This document shows positions 18,470 to 29,511 of a stretch of 64,000 nucleotides of DNA, one piece after another; the stretch's first letter is position 1, and each line of letters starts with the position of its first letter. The position numbers were made by a program, and so were the translations under genes. Source of the DNA: Methylopila turkensis (lineage in GTDB: Bacteria; Pseudomonadota; Alphaproteobacteria; Rhizobiales; Methylopilaceae); contig NZ_BSFL01000003.1 of NCBI RefSeq assembly GCF_027922325.1, positions 434,001-498,000 of the forward strand. The letters run 5' to 3'. A model generated the notes under the pieces. That model was not told the DNA's origin. It worked only from the letters and a program-made list of their open reading frames with translations, and ran no database searches.

Positions 18470-20661
18470 GCCCCGCCGTGAACGAAGCGCCGGCCTCCCG
18501 TGGCGGCTTCCAGATGTCGCGCCGCAGGCTGATCCTCGGCGGATCGCTCGTGGGCGGGGCGCTGATCGTCGGCTACGCCGCGACCCATCCCGTCGAGACC
18601 ATCGGCGCCGTCCTGCAGGCCGGCGCCGACGACCTGGAACCGAGCGTGTTCGGTCCCTTCCTTCGCATCTCGGCGGACGGCTGGGTCACCGTCGTCAACA
18701 AGCACCAGGAGATGGGGCAGGGCGTCCACGCCGGGCTCGCCGCGATGGTGGCGGAGGAGCTTGACGCGGACTGGGACCGCGTCCGGGTCGTCGACGCGCA
18801 CGGCAACTTCCGCGCTTACGGCCCTCAGCTCACCGCCGGATCGGGTTCGATCGCCGGCGCCTGGGACACTTTGCGCAACGCCGGCGCCGCCGCGCGGGCG
18901 ATGTTCGTCGCCGCCGCCGCCAAGCGCTGGGACGCGCCCGAGGAATCGCTCGTGGTGCTCGACAGCGTCGTGTCCGACCTGAACTCCGGCATGTCGGCCA
19001 GCTTCGCGGAGCTGCTGGAGGAGGCCTCGCGGCAGACCCCGCCCGACGCCCCGGAGCTGAAGCGGCCCGAGGCCTACCAGCTGATCGGAACCGATCGGGT
19101 CCGCCGCAAGGACAGCCTCCCGAAGAGCACAGGCCGGCAGGTCTACACGCAGGACGTCCAACTGCCGGGCATGCTGACCGCCATGGTGGCGCGCAGCCCG
19201 CGCTTCGGCGGCGCGCTCGCGAGGTTCGACGCAGCCGAGGCGCTCAAGATCGCGGGCGTGGTCGACGTCTTCGCGATCGAGAGCGGCGTCGCGGTCGTCG
19301 CCGAGAACACCTTCGCGGCCAAGCTGGGGCGCGACGCTCTCAAGATCGAATGGGACGACAGCGCGGCCGAGAAGCGCTCCTCGGACGAGCTCGTCCGCGA
19401 ACACCGCGAGATCGCGGCCGGCCTTTCGGACGTCAAACCGGCCGCCTTCCAGACCGTCGGCGATCCCGAGACCGCGTTCGGCCAAGGCGCCGCGGAGTTC
19501 GCGTTCGACTTTCCCTATCTCGCCCACGCGCCCATGGAGACCCCCGACTGCGTCGCCCGCATCGACGGCTGGAGCGTCGAGATCATCTCGGGATCGCAGA
19601 TGCCGACGATCGATCAGGTCCAGGCCGCGCGCGTCGCCCTCACCCTTCCGGGAAAGGTCGACATCAAGGTCCTGCCGGCCGGCGGCTCCTTCGGCCGCCG
19701 CGGGGTCCTGTCGGCGGATTATCTCATCGAATGCCTGCGGATCGCCAAGCGCACGAACGGGCGTCCGGTGAAGCTGATCTGGACCCGCGAGGACGACATC
19801 ACCGGCGGCTACTACCGGCCGATGGTGCACCACCGCGCATGGGTGGAGATCGGCGCGGACGGTTTTCCCGCCCGCTGGCGCCATCATGTGGTCGCCCAGC
19901 CGCTGTTTTTCATCGGAAACGACTTCACCGTCGAGGGCGTGAGGGAGTCGCCGTACTTCGCGACCGCCTCGGTCGTGGATGGAAAGCTGTTCGAGCCGAG
20001 CGCCCCGACGCCGGTCTGGTTCTGGCGATCCGTCGGGCATTCGCACACCGCCATGGTGATGGAGCACATCGTCGACCAGCTGGCGCGGCGCGCCGGCCGT
20101 GATCCCGCCGAATACCGGCGCGCGCTCTATGAAAAAGCGAACGCGAGCCGGCGGCTCGTCGTGCTGAACGAGCTTCGCCGCAGGGCCGGCTGGGGCGAAC
20201 CGCTCGAGGCCGGCTGGGCGCGCGGCATGGCGGTCCACGAAAGCTTCGGAACGGTCGTCGGTCAGGTCGCCGAGGTCCGGCTCGAGGGCGGCCGTCCCTC
20301 GGTTCGGCGGGTCGTCGCGGTGGTCGACTGCGGGATCGCGGTGTCGCCCGATCAGATCGCGGCGCAGATGGAGGGCGGGGTCGGCTACGGCCTCTCCGCG
20401 GCGCTCCACGGCGCGATCACGCTCAAGGACGGCGTCGTTGAGCAGACCAATTTCGACGGCTACCCGCTTCTACGGATGAACGAGATGCCGGCGGTCGAAA
20501 CGCACATCATCCGCTCGACCGCCCGGCCGACCGGCATGGGCGAGCCGGGCGTGCCTCCGATCGCGCCGGCGGTCGCCAACGCCCTCCTGGCGCTGACCGG
20601 CGAGGCGACCGCCGCGCTTCCGTTCCGGCGCCGGGACCAGCCCGCGACCGCGGGCCTTTGA
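18466..20661 (+). CDS. Molybdopterin-binding subunit of molybdenum hydroxylase (isoquinoline oxidoreductase beta type), Tat-exported
   Basis: Catalytic partner of the preceding [2Fe-2S] protein, expected in the periplasm. The ATG with a GAAGGAGG site gives 731 aa. Residues 16-35 form a twin-arginine signal (MSRRRLILGG, then a hydrophobic run). The aldehyde oxidase a/b domain starts near residue 210; molybdopterin contacts include GGSFGRRG. Near the end the motif TGMGEPGVPPIAPAVANA supplies the catalytic Glu. Many family members have a cytochrome c third subunit and an XdhC-like chaperone; neither is adjacent here. The downstream SDR begins 18 bases later. Confidence 0.88.
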   Translation: MSPAVNEAPASRGGFQMSRRRLILGGSLVGGALIVGYAATHPVETIGAVLQAGADDLEPSVFGPFLRISADGWVTVVNKHQEMGQGVHAGLAAMVAEELDADWDRVRVVDAHGNFRAYGPQLTAGSGSIAGAWDTLRNAGAAARAMFVAAAAKRWDAPEESLVVLDSVVSDLNSGMSASFAELLEEASRQTPPDAPELKRPEAYQLIGTDRVRRKDSLPKSTGRQVYTQDVQLPGMLTAMVARSPRFGGALARFDAAEALKIAGVVDVFAIESGVAVVAENTFAAKLGRDALKIEWDDSAAEKRSSDELVREHREIAAGLSDVKPAAFQTVGDPETAFGQGAAEFAFDFPYLAHAPMETPDCVARIDGWSVEIISGSQMPTIDQVQAARVALTLPGKVDIKVLPAGGSFGRRGVLSADYLIECLRIAKRTNGRPVKLIWTREDDITGGYYRPMVHHRAWVEIGADGFPARWRHHVVAQPLFFIGNDFTVEGVRESPYFATASVVDGKLFEPSAPTPVWFWRSVGHSHTAMVMEHIVDQLARRAGRDPAEYRRALYEKANASRRLVVLNELRRRAGWGEPLEAGWARGMAVHESFGTVVGQVAEVRLEGGRPSVRRVVAVVDCGIAVSPDQIAAQMEGGVGYGLSAALHGAITLKDGVVEQTNFDGYPLLRMNEMPAVETHIIRSTARPTGMGEPGVPPIAPAVANALLALTGEATAALPFRRRDQPATAGL

Positions 20662-20678
20662 AGGAGAACGAAGACGCC

Positions 20679-21593
20679 ATGGCGAAATGGTCCCTAGCCG
20701 ACATGCCGTCCCAGAAAGGCCGATCCGCCGTCGTCACCGGCGCCGGCGGGCTGGGCTACGAAACCGCGCTCGCTCTGGCGCGCGCCGGCGGCGCGGTCGT
20801 CGTCGCCGGGCGGGACACCCGGAAGGGCGAGGCGGCGGTTGGGCGCATCCGCGGCGAGGCGCCGTCGTCGGACGTCCGGTTCGAACTGCTCGACCTCGCC
20901 GACTTGGCGTCCGTTCGCGCCTTCGGCGACCGGATGCGGGCCCGCACGGACAGCCTCGATCTTCTCGTCAACAACGCCGGCGTCATGACCCCGCCACGGC
21001 GCATGGCGACCGCGGACAGGTTGGAGCTGCAGCTCGGCACGAACTATCTCGGGCACTTCGCGCTCACCGGGCGTCTCGCGCCTCTGCTGCGGAACGGCCA
21101 CAAGCCGCGCGTGGTGACGCTGTCGAGCGTCGCGGCGCGCAACGGAGCGATCGACTTCGGCGATCTCAACGCCGAGAAGGGCTATCAGCCGATGACGGCC
21201 TACGCCCAGTCGAAGCTCGCCTGCCTGATGTTCGCCTTCGAGCTGCAGCGCCGCAGCGAGGCCGCCGGCTGGGGGGTCGTCAGCATCGCCGCTCATCCCG
21301 GCATCTCGCGCACGGACCTGCTGCACAACGCGCCCGGCCGCCTCAGCGTCACGGGCGTGTTGCGCTCCGCGCTCTGGTTTCTGTTCCAGCCGGCCGCGCA
21401 AGGGGCGCTGCCCACGCTTTTCGCCGCCACGTCTCCGGAGGCGAAGCCCGGCGGGTATTACGGGCCCGACAGGCTTGGGGAGACGCGCGGACATCCGGCG
21501 CCGGCGCGGATCCCGCCGCAGGCGCTGGACCAGGACGCCGCGACCCGGCTCTGGCGCTACTCGACGACGCTCACCGGCGCTGATTTCGGCTAA
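20679..21593 (+). CDS. Short-chain dehydrogenase/reductase
   Basis: NAD(P)-dependent oxidoreductase of the classical SDR fold, near the retinol dehydrogenase/WWOX-like group. 304 aa. It has the nucleotide-binding TGAGGLGYETA loop, the NNAGVM motif and the catalytic Ser (LSSVA) with YAQSK (Tyr and Lys). The ATG at 20679 is preferred over an in-frame TTG at 20658; AAGGAG precedes it by about 12 bases. It probably shares an operon with the molybdenum hydroxylase, suggesting paired alcohol/aldehyde chemistry, but this is inference. Confidence 0.85.
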   Translation: MAKWSLADMPSQKGRSAVVTGAGGLGYETALALARAGGAVVVAGRDTRKGEAAVGRIRGEAPSSDVRFELLDLADLASVRAFGDRMRARTDSLDLLVNNAGVMTPPRRMATADRLELQLGTNYLGHFALTGRLAPLLRNGHKPRVVTLSSVAARNGAIDFGDLNAEKGYQPMTAYAQSKLACLMFAFELQRRSEAAGWGVVSIAAHPGISRTDLLHNAPGRLSVTGVLRSALWFLFQPAAQGALPTLFAATSPEAKPGGYYGPDRLGETRGHPAPARIPPQALDQDAATRLWRYSTTLTGADFG

Positions 21594-21721
21594 GGCGCTT
21601 CACTCATCCCCGGCCTTTCGCGCCTGGTTCTGTCGGCTTCACAAAACAAAACAACTCGTTGGGTGACAGCGCAGGCGTTCACGTGGGACCTTTGACCACT
21701 AAAGTCGCGGAACCGCGTTCG

Positions 21722-22467
<746 letters not shown>

Positions 22468-22471
<4 letters not shown>

Positions 22472-23886
22472 GCCGCTGGCGCAGCCTGTTCCTGTGCGGC
22501 TCTATCCGCCGCCAGATTCTCTTCCTGGCGATCACGCCCGTGCTGGTCATGGTGCTGGTGGCCGGCCTGCTGCACAGCGCGGAGAACAAGGCGCCCTACG
22601 CGAGCAAGGTCGCGACCCGGATCCAGATGGTCGTGTCCCAGCTCGCCGCCGCCGAAGGCCCGCAGGCGGCCGAAGCGATCATGGCCGCGACGAGCGCGAC
22701 CGGGTTGAAGGTCGAACGGCTGTCCGCGCAGGCCGCGGCGAACGAACTCGCCGCGTCGACGAGCGACGACTGCGACCTCGCCGACATTCATAAGGCGTTC
22801 GGCGCGTCGCTCGACGCGGACGTCCGACGGCGGACCTCGGCGGGCTCGGAAGGCGACGTCATCGCCGTGCGCCTGCCCGACGGCGCGACGCTCGCCTTCG
22901 CGCCGACCCCGCGTCCGCCGCTGCCTCTGCTGCACCCGGAACGCGTGTTCTTCGCGATGAAGATCCTGATCGTCGTGCTGCCGATGCTGCTGCTGGCGGT
23001 CTACGCCGGCGCGGTCATCATGGCGCCGCTGACGAATTTCGCTCGCGCGGCGCAGGACTTGAGCCCCGACGAAGGCCCGGACCGGCCGTTCGACGAGCGC
23101 GGGCCGAAGGAGATCAGCGCGCTCGCAAGGGCGCTCAACGACATGCGCACCCGCATCCGGGACATGATCGAGGGCCGCACCCGCATGGTGCGCGCCATCA
23201 GCCATGACCTGCGCACGCCCCTGACGCGGCTGCGCATGCGGGCCGAGCGCACGACCGACGCGGCGCTCCGCGACGCCATGCTGACCGACATCAGCCGCAT
23301 CGACGCGATGATCCAGGAGACGCTGACCTATCTTCGACGGGAGGTCTCGACCGAAACGACGCAGCGCGTCGACCTGCCGAGCCTGCTCCAGACCGTCTGC
23401 CATGACTTCGCGAACATGGATATGCCGGCCTCCTACGAGGGGCCGGACCGGCTGACCTTCGCCTGCAAACCGCAGTCGCTGGCGCGGGCGGTCACCAATC
23501 TCGTCGATAACGGCCTGAAGTTCGCCGGCGTCGTGACGGTGCGGCTCGAGCCGCTGCCGGGCGGCGGCGTGCGGATCGAGGTCGTCGACGACGGCGCCGG
23601 CGTCCCCGAGGCGATGCGCGCCAAGGTGATCGAGCCGTTCTTCAAGGGCGACGCCAGCCGCAGCTCCAGCGCGCCGGGCGGGTTCGGCCTCGGCCTGTCG
23701 ATCGTCCACGAGGTCATCGGCGGCCATGGCGGGACGATGGAGCTGCGCGACGGCGAGCCCCACGGACTGGTGGTTCGGCTCGACCTGCCGGACGCCTCCG
23801 CAGCGACCTCCGCCGCGCGGCGCTCCGTGGCTGCGCCACGGCCGGAGCCCGCGCGAGGGCCCGCCACCTCGAACGCTGCGGGTTGA
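22468..23886 (+). CDS. Sensor histidine kinase (EnvZ-like)
   Basis: Inner-membrane kinase partner of the preceding regulator, 472 aa. Two membrane segments (about residues 15-35 and 163-187) flank a roughly 125-residue periplasmic sensor region. HAMP-like residues follow, then the phospho-acceptor His246 in RAISHDLRTPLTRLRMRAE, the N box NLVDNGLKFAG, the G1 box VVDDGAGVP and the G2 box FGLGLSIVHE. The last 40 residues are Ala/Arg/Pro-rich and look unstructured. The sensed signal cannot be inferred. Confidence 0.93.
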
Positions 23887-23940
23887 GCTTTCGGCCCTGA
23901 GCCGCCAGATCGGTGGCTCCGGAACCGCAGGAGCGCCGCG

Positions 23941-25023
23941 ATGGCACGGGCCGCAACGACCTCGACCGACCGCTTCCTCGCCCTCGTCGGAGCGGCGGCC
24001 CCGATCGTTCAGGCGCCGATGGCGGGCGTCTCCACCCCTGAGCTCGCCGCGGCCGTCTCCGACGCCGGCGGACTTGGCTCGATCGCCATCGGCGCGGCCG
24101 GTGGGCAGGCGGCCCGCGACATGATCGCCGCCACGAAGGCGCTGACGGCGAAGCCCTTCAACGTCAATGTGTTCTGCCATCCGCCGGCGGCGCGCGACGC
24201 CGACCGCGAGGCCGCCTGGCTGCGCTGGCTGGCGCCGCTGTTCGCGGCCTTCGGGGCGGAGCCTCCCGCCGCGCTGGCTGAGATCTACAAGAGCTATCTG
24301 CAGGACGACGAGGCCTTCCGGCTGCTGCTGGACGCGCGGCCAAAGGTCGTCAGCTTCCATTTCGGCCTGCCGCCGCGGACCCATGTGGATGCGTTCCGCG
24401 CCGCGGGCGTGGTGACCATGGCGACCGCCACCAATCCGGACGAGGCGGAGCTGATCGAGGCCGCCGGGATCGACGTGATCGTGGCGCAGGGCGTCGAGGC
24501 CGGCGGCCATCGTGGCATGTTCGAGCTCGAGGCGCCCGACGCCGCCTTGAGCGCGAGCGTGCTCGTCAGCCTGATCGCGCGGCGGGCGCGCATCCCGGTG
24601 CTCGCGGCCGGCGGGATCACGGACGGGCGCGGCGTGCGGGCCGCGCTCGCGCTCGGCGCCGCCGGCGCGCAGCTCGGCACCGCCTTCGCGCTCTGTCCCG
24701 AAAGCGCGGCCGGCCCGGCCTACCGCGCAGCGCTGAAGAGCCCGCGCGCCTTCGACACCCGGCTGACCTCGGCGATCTCCGGCCGCCCCGCGCGCGGTCT
24801 TACGAACCGCCTCATGCGCGAGGCCGCCGCCCCCGGCGCGCCGCCCGTGCCCGCCTATCCCGTCGCCTACGACGCCGGCAAGGCGCTCCACGCCGCGGCC
24901 TCCGCCAGGGGAAGCGACGACGCCGCGGCGTTCTGGGCCGGGCAGGGCGCTCCGCTCGCGCGCGAGCTGCCGGCCGCCGAACTGATGCGGCGGCTCGTCG
25001 AGGAGATGGGCGAGGAGCGCTGA
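23941..25023 (+). CDS. Nitronate monooxygenase (class I NMO family)
   Basis: FMN-dependent TIM-barrel enzyme that oxidises alkyl nitronates, or related flavoprotein of the 2-nitropropane dioxygenase family. 360 aa. PIVQAPMAGVSTPELAAAVS at the N-terminus and the QGVEAGGHRG motif with its His are diagnostic; AAGGITDGRGVRAALALGA binds the FMN phosphate. Single gene between the two-component pair and the 25.0-25.3 kb repeats. The true substrate of family members is often unknown. Confidence 0.85.
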   Translation: MARAATTSTDRFLALVGAAAPIVQAPMAGVSTPELAAAVSDAGGLGSIAIGAAGGQAARDMIAATKALTAKPFNVNVFCHPPAARDADREAAWLRWLAPLFAAFGAEPPAALAEIYKSYLQDDEAFRLLLDARPKVVSFHFGLPPRTHVDAFRAAGVVTMATATNPDEAELIEAAGIDVIVAQGVEAGGHRGMFELEAPDAALSASVLVSLIARRARIPVLAAGGITDGRGVRAALALGAAGAQLGTAFALCPESAAGPAYRAALKSPRAFDTRLTSAISGRPARGLTNRLMREAAAPGAPPVPAYPVAYDAGKALHAAASARGSDDAAAFWAGQGAPLARELPAAELMRRLVEEMGEER

Positions 25024-25099
25024 CCGCCCGGCCGCGCGCGTCCGGCCGCCATGGGCGGGCGCGTCAGGCCGGCAATGTCAGACGGAGGAATGGATGGAG

Positions 25100-25128
25100 G
25101 GATGGTCCGATCAAGCCGGACCATGACG
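25100..25128 (-). repeat. Dispersed palindromic element, core only (copy A)
   Basis: A 29-bp imperfect palindrome. On the - strand it reads CGTCATGGTCCGGCTTGAT and then CGGACCATCC, differing by one base from the start of the copy at 44393. The arms ATGGTCCG/CGGACCAT can form a hairpin. It lies in the gap between the nitronate monooxygenase and nrdJ. Confidence 0.7.
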
Positions 25129-25195
25129 GCGGCGTTTCGGAGGGAGGAGCAGGTCCGTTCTGGCTGGGTCGCAATATCCGGATAGGACCCTCGAC

Positions 25196-25281
25196 CGTCA
25201 TGGCCGGGCTTGACCCGGCCGTCCATCTGTCGCCGGCGGCGTCCGCGCCGGATGGATCCTCCGGTGAAGCCCGAGGATGAC
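25196..25281 (+). repeat. Dispersed palindromic element, long form (copy B)
   Basis: An 86-bp element beginning CGTCATGGCCGGGCTTGACC and ending in the block TCCTCCGGTGAAGCCCGAGG before ATGAC. The copy at 44393-44479 has the same two conserved ends, with a less conserved middle. It fits the short palindromic intergenic repeats known in Hyphomicrobiales genomes. It lies 26 bases from the nrdJ stop and may also serve as its terminator. Confidence 0.7.
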
Positions 25282-25307
25282 CGACGCGTGGCGGCGTTTG
25301 CTGCGCC

Positions 25308-28300
25308 TCAGCTACATCCGCTCGTCGAGCCGCACGTGTCACACTTCAAGCAAGTCCCGTTGCGGACCATGGTGAAGTTGCCGCATTCCGAGCAGTTCTC
25401 GCCTTCGTAGCCCTTGAGCCGCGCTTCGGCGCGGCGGGCGTCGGCGGTCTTGGGCGCAGGGGCGGCCTCCTTCGGAGCCTCCCAGGCGAGGTGGCCGAGC
25501 GCCTCCTCCGCGGCAGGCGCGGCCTGCGGCTCGCGCTTCAGCGCGGTCGCGCCCTGGACGGCGAGGCCGGCCGTCGTCGCGGGGCGGGAGCCGCCGATGG
25601 CGGTGACGTTGGACGAGCCCTTCGGCTCCGGCGTGCCGCCGACGCCCGGCACGGCCGACAGCTGCCGCCCGCGCAAGAGTCCCTTGGAGACCGGAACCGC
25701 GGGCGCCTTGCCCTGGTCGACGCCGCCGCCAATCGCGTCCGGCGTGATGTCGGACGGGTCCACATGGGCGAGGTCGTAGCGGGAGAGGTATGAAATCGCG
25801 AGCTCGCGGAACACGTAGTCGAGGATCGAGGTCGCGTTCTTGATGGTGTCGTTGCCCTGCACGAAGCCGGCCGGCTCGAAGCGGGTGAAGGTGAAGGCCT
25901 CCACATACTCCTCGAGCGGCACGCCGTATTGCAGGCCGAGCGAGACCGCGATGGCGAAGTTGTTCATCACCGAGCGGAAGGCGGCGCCTTCCTTGTGCAT
26001 GTCGATGAAGATCTCGCCGATGCGGCCGTCGTCGTATTCGCCGGTGCGCAGATAGACCTTGTGGCCGCCGACGATGGCTTTCTGGGTGTAGCCCTTGCGC
26101 CGGCCCGGCAGCTTCTCCCGCTCGCGGACCACCTGAAGCTGCACGCGCTCGACGATCTTTTCGATCACCTGGGCGGTGCGGGCCGCGGACGGCTGCGCCA
26201 CCAGCGCCTCGAGGGCGTCCTCCTCGTCGTCCTCGTCCGCGATCAGCTGGGCCGAGAGCGGCTGCGAGAGCTTGGAGCCGTCGCGGTAGAGCGCGTTCGC
26301 CTTCAGCGCGAGCTTCCACGACAGCATGTAGGCCGCGGAGCAGTCCTCCACCGTCGCGTCGTTCGGCATGTTGATGGTCTTGGAGATTGCGCCCGAGATG
26401 AAGGGCTGCGCCGCCGCCATCATGCGGATGTGGCTCTCGACCGAGAGGAAGCGCTTGCCGGTCCGTCCGCAGGGGTTGGCGCAGTCGAACACGTGGTAGT
26501 GCTCGACCTTGAGGTGCGGGGCGCCTTCGACCGTCATCGCGCCGCAGACGTGGGTGTTCGCGGCCTCGACGTCGGCCTTGGAGAAGCCGAGGTGGCTGAG
26601 CAGGTCGAAGGACGGGTCCTCGAGCTTCTCGGCCGGCACCTTCAGCGCCTGGGTGAGGAAGGCCTCGCCAAGCGTCCACTTGTTGAAGATGAACTTGACG
26701 TCGAAGGCGGACTTCGCCGCGGCCTCGAGCGCCTGGATCGCCTCGTCCGGAAAACCCTTGGCGCGGAGCGAGCCGGGGTTGATCGCGGGCGCCTGGGCGA
26801 GCGAGCCATGGCCGACCGCGTAGGCCTCGATCTCGGCGATCTGGTGCTCGGCGTAGCCGAGCGCGCGCAGGGCCTCGGGCACCGCGCGGTTGATGATCTT
26901 GAAGTAGCCGCCGCCGGCGAGCTTCTTGAACTTCACCAGCGCGAAGTCCGGCTCGATGCCGGTGGTGTCGCAGTCCATCACCAGGCCGATCGTGCCGGTC
27001 GGCGCGACGACGGAGACCTGCGCGTTGCGGAAGCCGTTGGCCTCACCAAGCGTCAGCGCGCGGTCCCAGGCGGCGCGGGCGGCCGAGACGATCGACTGGT
27101 CGGCGCAGGATCCGGCGTCGAGCGGCACGGGTAAGGTGGCGAGGCTCTCGTAGCCGGCGGACTCGCTGCGGGCGGCGCGGGCGTGGTTGCGGATCACCCG
27201 CAGCATGTGCTCGCGGTTTTCCGGATAGCCCTCGAACGCGCCGAGCTCGCCCGCCATCTCGGCGGAAGTGGCGTAGGCCGTGCCGGTCATCAGCGCGGAG
27301 AGCGCGCCGCAGATCGCGCGGGCTTGCGGGCTGTCGTAGCCGATGCCGGACGACATCAGCAGGCCGCCGATGTTGGCGTAGCCGATGCCGAGCGTGCGGT
27401 AGCGCCAGGAGAGCGCCGCGATCTGCCGCGACGGGAACTGCGCCATCAGCACGGAGATCTCGAGCACGACGGTCCACAGCCGGCAGGCGTGGGCGTAGGA
27501 TTCGACGTCGAAGCTCTTATCGGCGCGGCGGAACTGCAGGAGGTTCAGCGAGGCGAGATTGCAGGCCGTGTCGTCGAGGAACATGTACTCCGAGCACGGA
27601 TTCGAAGCGCGGATCGGGCCTGAAGCCGGGCAGGTGTGCCAGTCGTTGACGGTGGTGTGGAACTGGATGCCGGGGTCGGCGCAGGCCCAGGCGGCGTAGG
27701 ACACCTGGTCCCACAGGCCGCGCGCCTTCAGCGTCTTGGTGACCTTGCCGGTGGTGCGGCCGATCAGGCTCCAGTCGCCGTCGGTCTCGACCGCGCGCAG
27801 GAAGTCGTCGGTGACCCGCACCGAGTTGTTGGAGTTCTGGCCGGCGACGGTGAGATAGGCCTCGCCGTCCCAGTCGGTGTCATAGGTGTCGAAGTCGACG
27901 TCGGTCACGCCCTGCGCCGCCTGCTGCAGCACGCGCTTGATCAGGCTGTCCGGCACGAGCGCCTTGCGGGCGAGCTTCACCTCGCGCTTGAGCGCGGGGT
28001 TCTTCTCCGGGTTGGAGCAGTCGCCGTCCGGGCCGTCGCAGTTGACGCAGGCCTTGAGGATCGCCTTCAGGTGCTTCTTCACCACCTTCGAGCCGGTGAC
28101 GAGCGCGGCGACCTTCTGCTCCTCCTTCACCTTCCAGGAGACGTAGTTCTCGATGTCGGGATGGTCAGCGTCGACCACCACCATCTTGGCCGCGCGACGC
28201 GTCGTGCCGCCCGACTTGATCGCGCCGGCGGCGCGGTCGCCGATCTTGAGGAAGGACATCAGGCCGGACGACTTTCCGCCGCCCGAGAGCCGCTCGCCCT

Positions 28301-29021
28301 CGCCGCGGAGCTGGGAGAAGTTGGAGCCGGTGCCGGAGCCGTACTTGAACAGGCGCGCCTCGCGCACCCACAGGTCCATGATGCCGCCGTCGTTCACCAG
28401 ATCGTCCGAGACGCCCTGGATGAAGCAGGCGTGCGGCTGCGGCCGCTCATAGGCGCTCTCGGAGGCGCGGACCTCGCCGGTCCGGTGGTCGGCGTAGAAG
28501 TGGCCCTGGGACGGGCCGTCGATGCCGTAGGCCCAGTGCAGGCCGGTGTTGAACCACTGCGGCGAGTTCGGCGCGGCCTTCTGGGTCGCGAGCATGTAGG
28601 CGAGCTCGTCGAAGAAGGCGCGGGCGTCCTCCTCCCCGTCGAAATAGCGGTGGGTCCAGCCCCAATAGGTCCAGGCGCCGGCGAGACGGTCGAACACCTG
28701 CCGGGCGTCGCGCTCAGGGCCGTGGCGTTCGGCCTCGGGCAGGGCGGCGAGCGCGTCCGTGTCGGCGACCGAGCGCCAGAGCCAGGAGGGAACCGTGTTC
28801 TCCTCGACCGCCTTCAGCTTCGCCGGGATGCCGGCCTTGCGAAAGTACTTCTGCGCCAGGATGTCGACCGCGACCTGGCTCCAGGCCTCGGGCACGTCGA
28901 TGTCGGCGGCGCGGAACACGGTCGAGCCGTCCGGATTGCGGATCTCGCTGGTCGCCTTGCGAAACGCGATCGTCGCGTAGGGCGACTGGCCGGCCTGGGT
29001 GTAGCGACGTTCGATGCGCAT
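25308..29021 (-). CDS. nrdJ: Adenosylcobalamin-dependent ribonucleoside-diphosphate reductase (class II)
   Basis: Makes deoxyribonucleotides with a B12-generated thiyl radical, independent of oxygen. The ATG at MRIERRYTQ gives 1237 aa, the long form seen in Hyphomicrobiales. Conserved pieces include [10 protein letters not shown] near residue 160, the active-site block [25 protein letters not shown] segment near 490-510 and [16 protein letters not shown] near 640. The C-terminus carries a Cys-rich tail ([20 protein letters not shown]) that likely re-reduces the active site and resembles a zinc ribbon. An Ala/Pro-rich linker precedes it. Two NrdR-box-like sites lie about 190-240 bases upstream. 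No B12 riboswitch was recognised. Confidence 0.95.
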   Translation of the reverse strand: MRIERRYTQAGQSPYATIAFRKATSEIRNPDGSTVFRAADIDVPEAWSQVAVDILAQKYFRKAGIPAKLKAVEENTVPSWLWRSVADTDALAALPEAERHGPERDARQVFDRLAGAWTYWGWTHRYFDGEEDARAFFDELAYMLATQKAAPNSPQWFNTGLHWAYGIDGPSQGHFYADHRTGEVRASESAYERPQPHACFIQGVSDDLVNDGGIMDLWVREARLFKYGSGTGSNFSQLRGEGERLSGGGKSSGLMSFLKIGDRAAGAIKSGGTTRRAAKMVVVDADHPDIENYVSWKVKEEQKVAALVTGSKVVKKHLKAILKACVNCDGPDGDCSNPEKNPALKREVKLARKALVPDSLIKRVLQQAAQGVTDVDFDTYDTDWDGEAYLTVAGQNSNNSVRVTDDFLRAVETDGDWSLIGRTTGKVTKTLKARGLWDQVSYAAWACADPGIQFHTTVNDWHTCPASGPIRASNPCSEYMFLDDTACNLASLNLLQFRRADKSFDVESYAHACRLWTVVLEISVLMAQFPSRQIAALSWRYRTLGIGYANIGGLLMSSGIGYDSPQARAICGALSALMTGTAYATSAEMAGELGAFEGYPENREHMLRVIRNHARAARSESAGYESLATLPVPLDAGSCADQSIVSAARAAWDRALTLGEANGFRNAQVSVVAPTGTIGLVMDCDTTGIEPDFALVKFKKLAGGGYFKIINRAVPEALRALGYAEHQIAEIEAYAVGHGSLAQAPAINPGSLRAKGFPDEAIQALEAAAKSAFDVKFIFNKWTLGEAFLTQALKVPAEKLEDPSFDLLSHLGFSKADVEAANTHVCGAMTVEGAPHLKVEHYHVFDCANPCGRTGKRFLSVESHIRMMAAAQPFISGAISKTINMPNDATVEDCSAAYMLSWKLALKANALYRDGSKLSQPLSAQLIADEDDEEDALEALVAQPSAARTAQVIEKIVERVQLQVVREREKLPGRRKGYTQKAIVGGHKVYLRTGEYDDGRIGEIFIDMHKEGAAFRSVMNNFAIAVSLGLQYGVPLEEYVEAFTFTRFEPAGFVQGNDTIKNATSILDYVFRELAISYLSRYDLAHVDPSDITPDAIGGGVDQGKAPAVPVSKGLLRGRQLSAVPGVGGTPEPKGSSNVTAIGGSRPATTAGLAVQGATALKREPQAAPAAEEALGHLAWEAPKEAAPAPKTADARRAEARLKGYEGENCSECGNFTMVRNGTCLKCDTCGSTSGCS

Positions 29022-29511
29022 GTCTGGTTTTCCCAACCGTCTAATCGGACAATTCGGTCTTCACCTACTCAAACGCGCACTGCTTTGCTCGCGCCTTCCC
29101 CCATTTCGGACGAAGACGCGTATTGCTCAACAGAGTGGCGAGGAAGGCGCTTCAAGCCCTGCGCTTGATGTCAAAACGCTAGGTCGAGTCGACAGAGCGA
29201 GTCAAACGAGACACTACCTATTGAGAGCGAGGCGACCTCACGCGCAATATGTAGTCATCCTGTGGGTTTAAAAAAGCCTTACCCGCGAAACATAAACGAT
29301 CTCAACGCGATCGATCGACCGCTTTTCGCTCCCCGTTTTTCGCTGTGATATGTGGGGAAAACAGATTCGCGCAGGAGCACACGGCGACGCTTGGCCGAAA
29401 CATCCTCATTCCTGAGCGATCCGAACAAGCGTCGCCTTAGCGATCATAATGTGTGGAAAGTTGCGTGTTCTGGCGGCGAAAAACGATGCGCATACACGGC
29501 TGAGGGAGGCA
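29022..29511. other. 490-base non-coding stretch upstream of nrdJ
   Basis: No convincing gene. It is visibly richer in A and T than neighbouring DNA. It holds the NrdR-box-like pair at 29211-29257 and an 11-bp inverted pair GGCGACGCTTG (29383-29393) / CAAGCGTCGCC (29426-29436). That pair could form a hairpin with a 32-base loop, perhaps ending transcription of the WYL gene before nrdJ. The rest shows nothing I can assign. Confidence 0.6.
29211..29257 (-). promoter_or_regulatory. Probable tandem NrdR boxes controlling nrdJ
   Basis: Two 16-base sites resembling the NrdR box (consensus near ACACWATATATWGTGT): ACACTACCTATTGAGA at 29211-29226 (about 12 of 16 matches) and GCGCAATATGTAGTCA at 29242-29257 (about 11 of 16). 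Their starts are 31 bases apart, the three-helical-turn spacing typical of NrdR sites. Read on the - strand, TTGCGC (29247-29242) and TCAATA (29223-29218) could be the -35 and -10 elements, 18 bases apart. So binding would block the promoter. The match is by eye. Confidence 0.6.

Noticed and set aside
29022..29300. Cobalamin riboswitch upstream of nrdJ
   Set aside because: No B12-box-like sequence or suitable pairing seen on the - strand; NrdR-like sites explain the region better.
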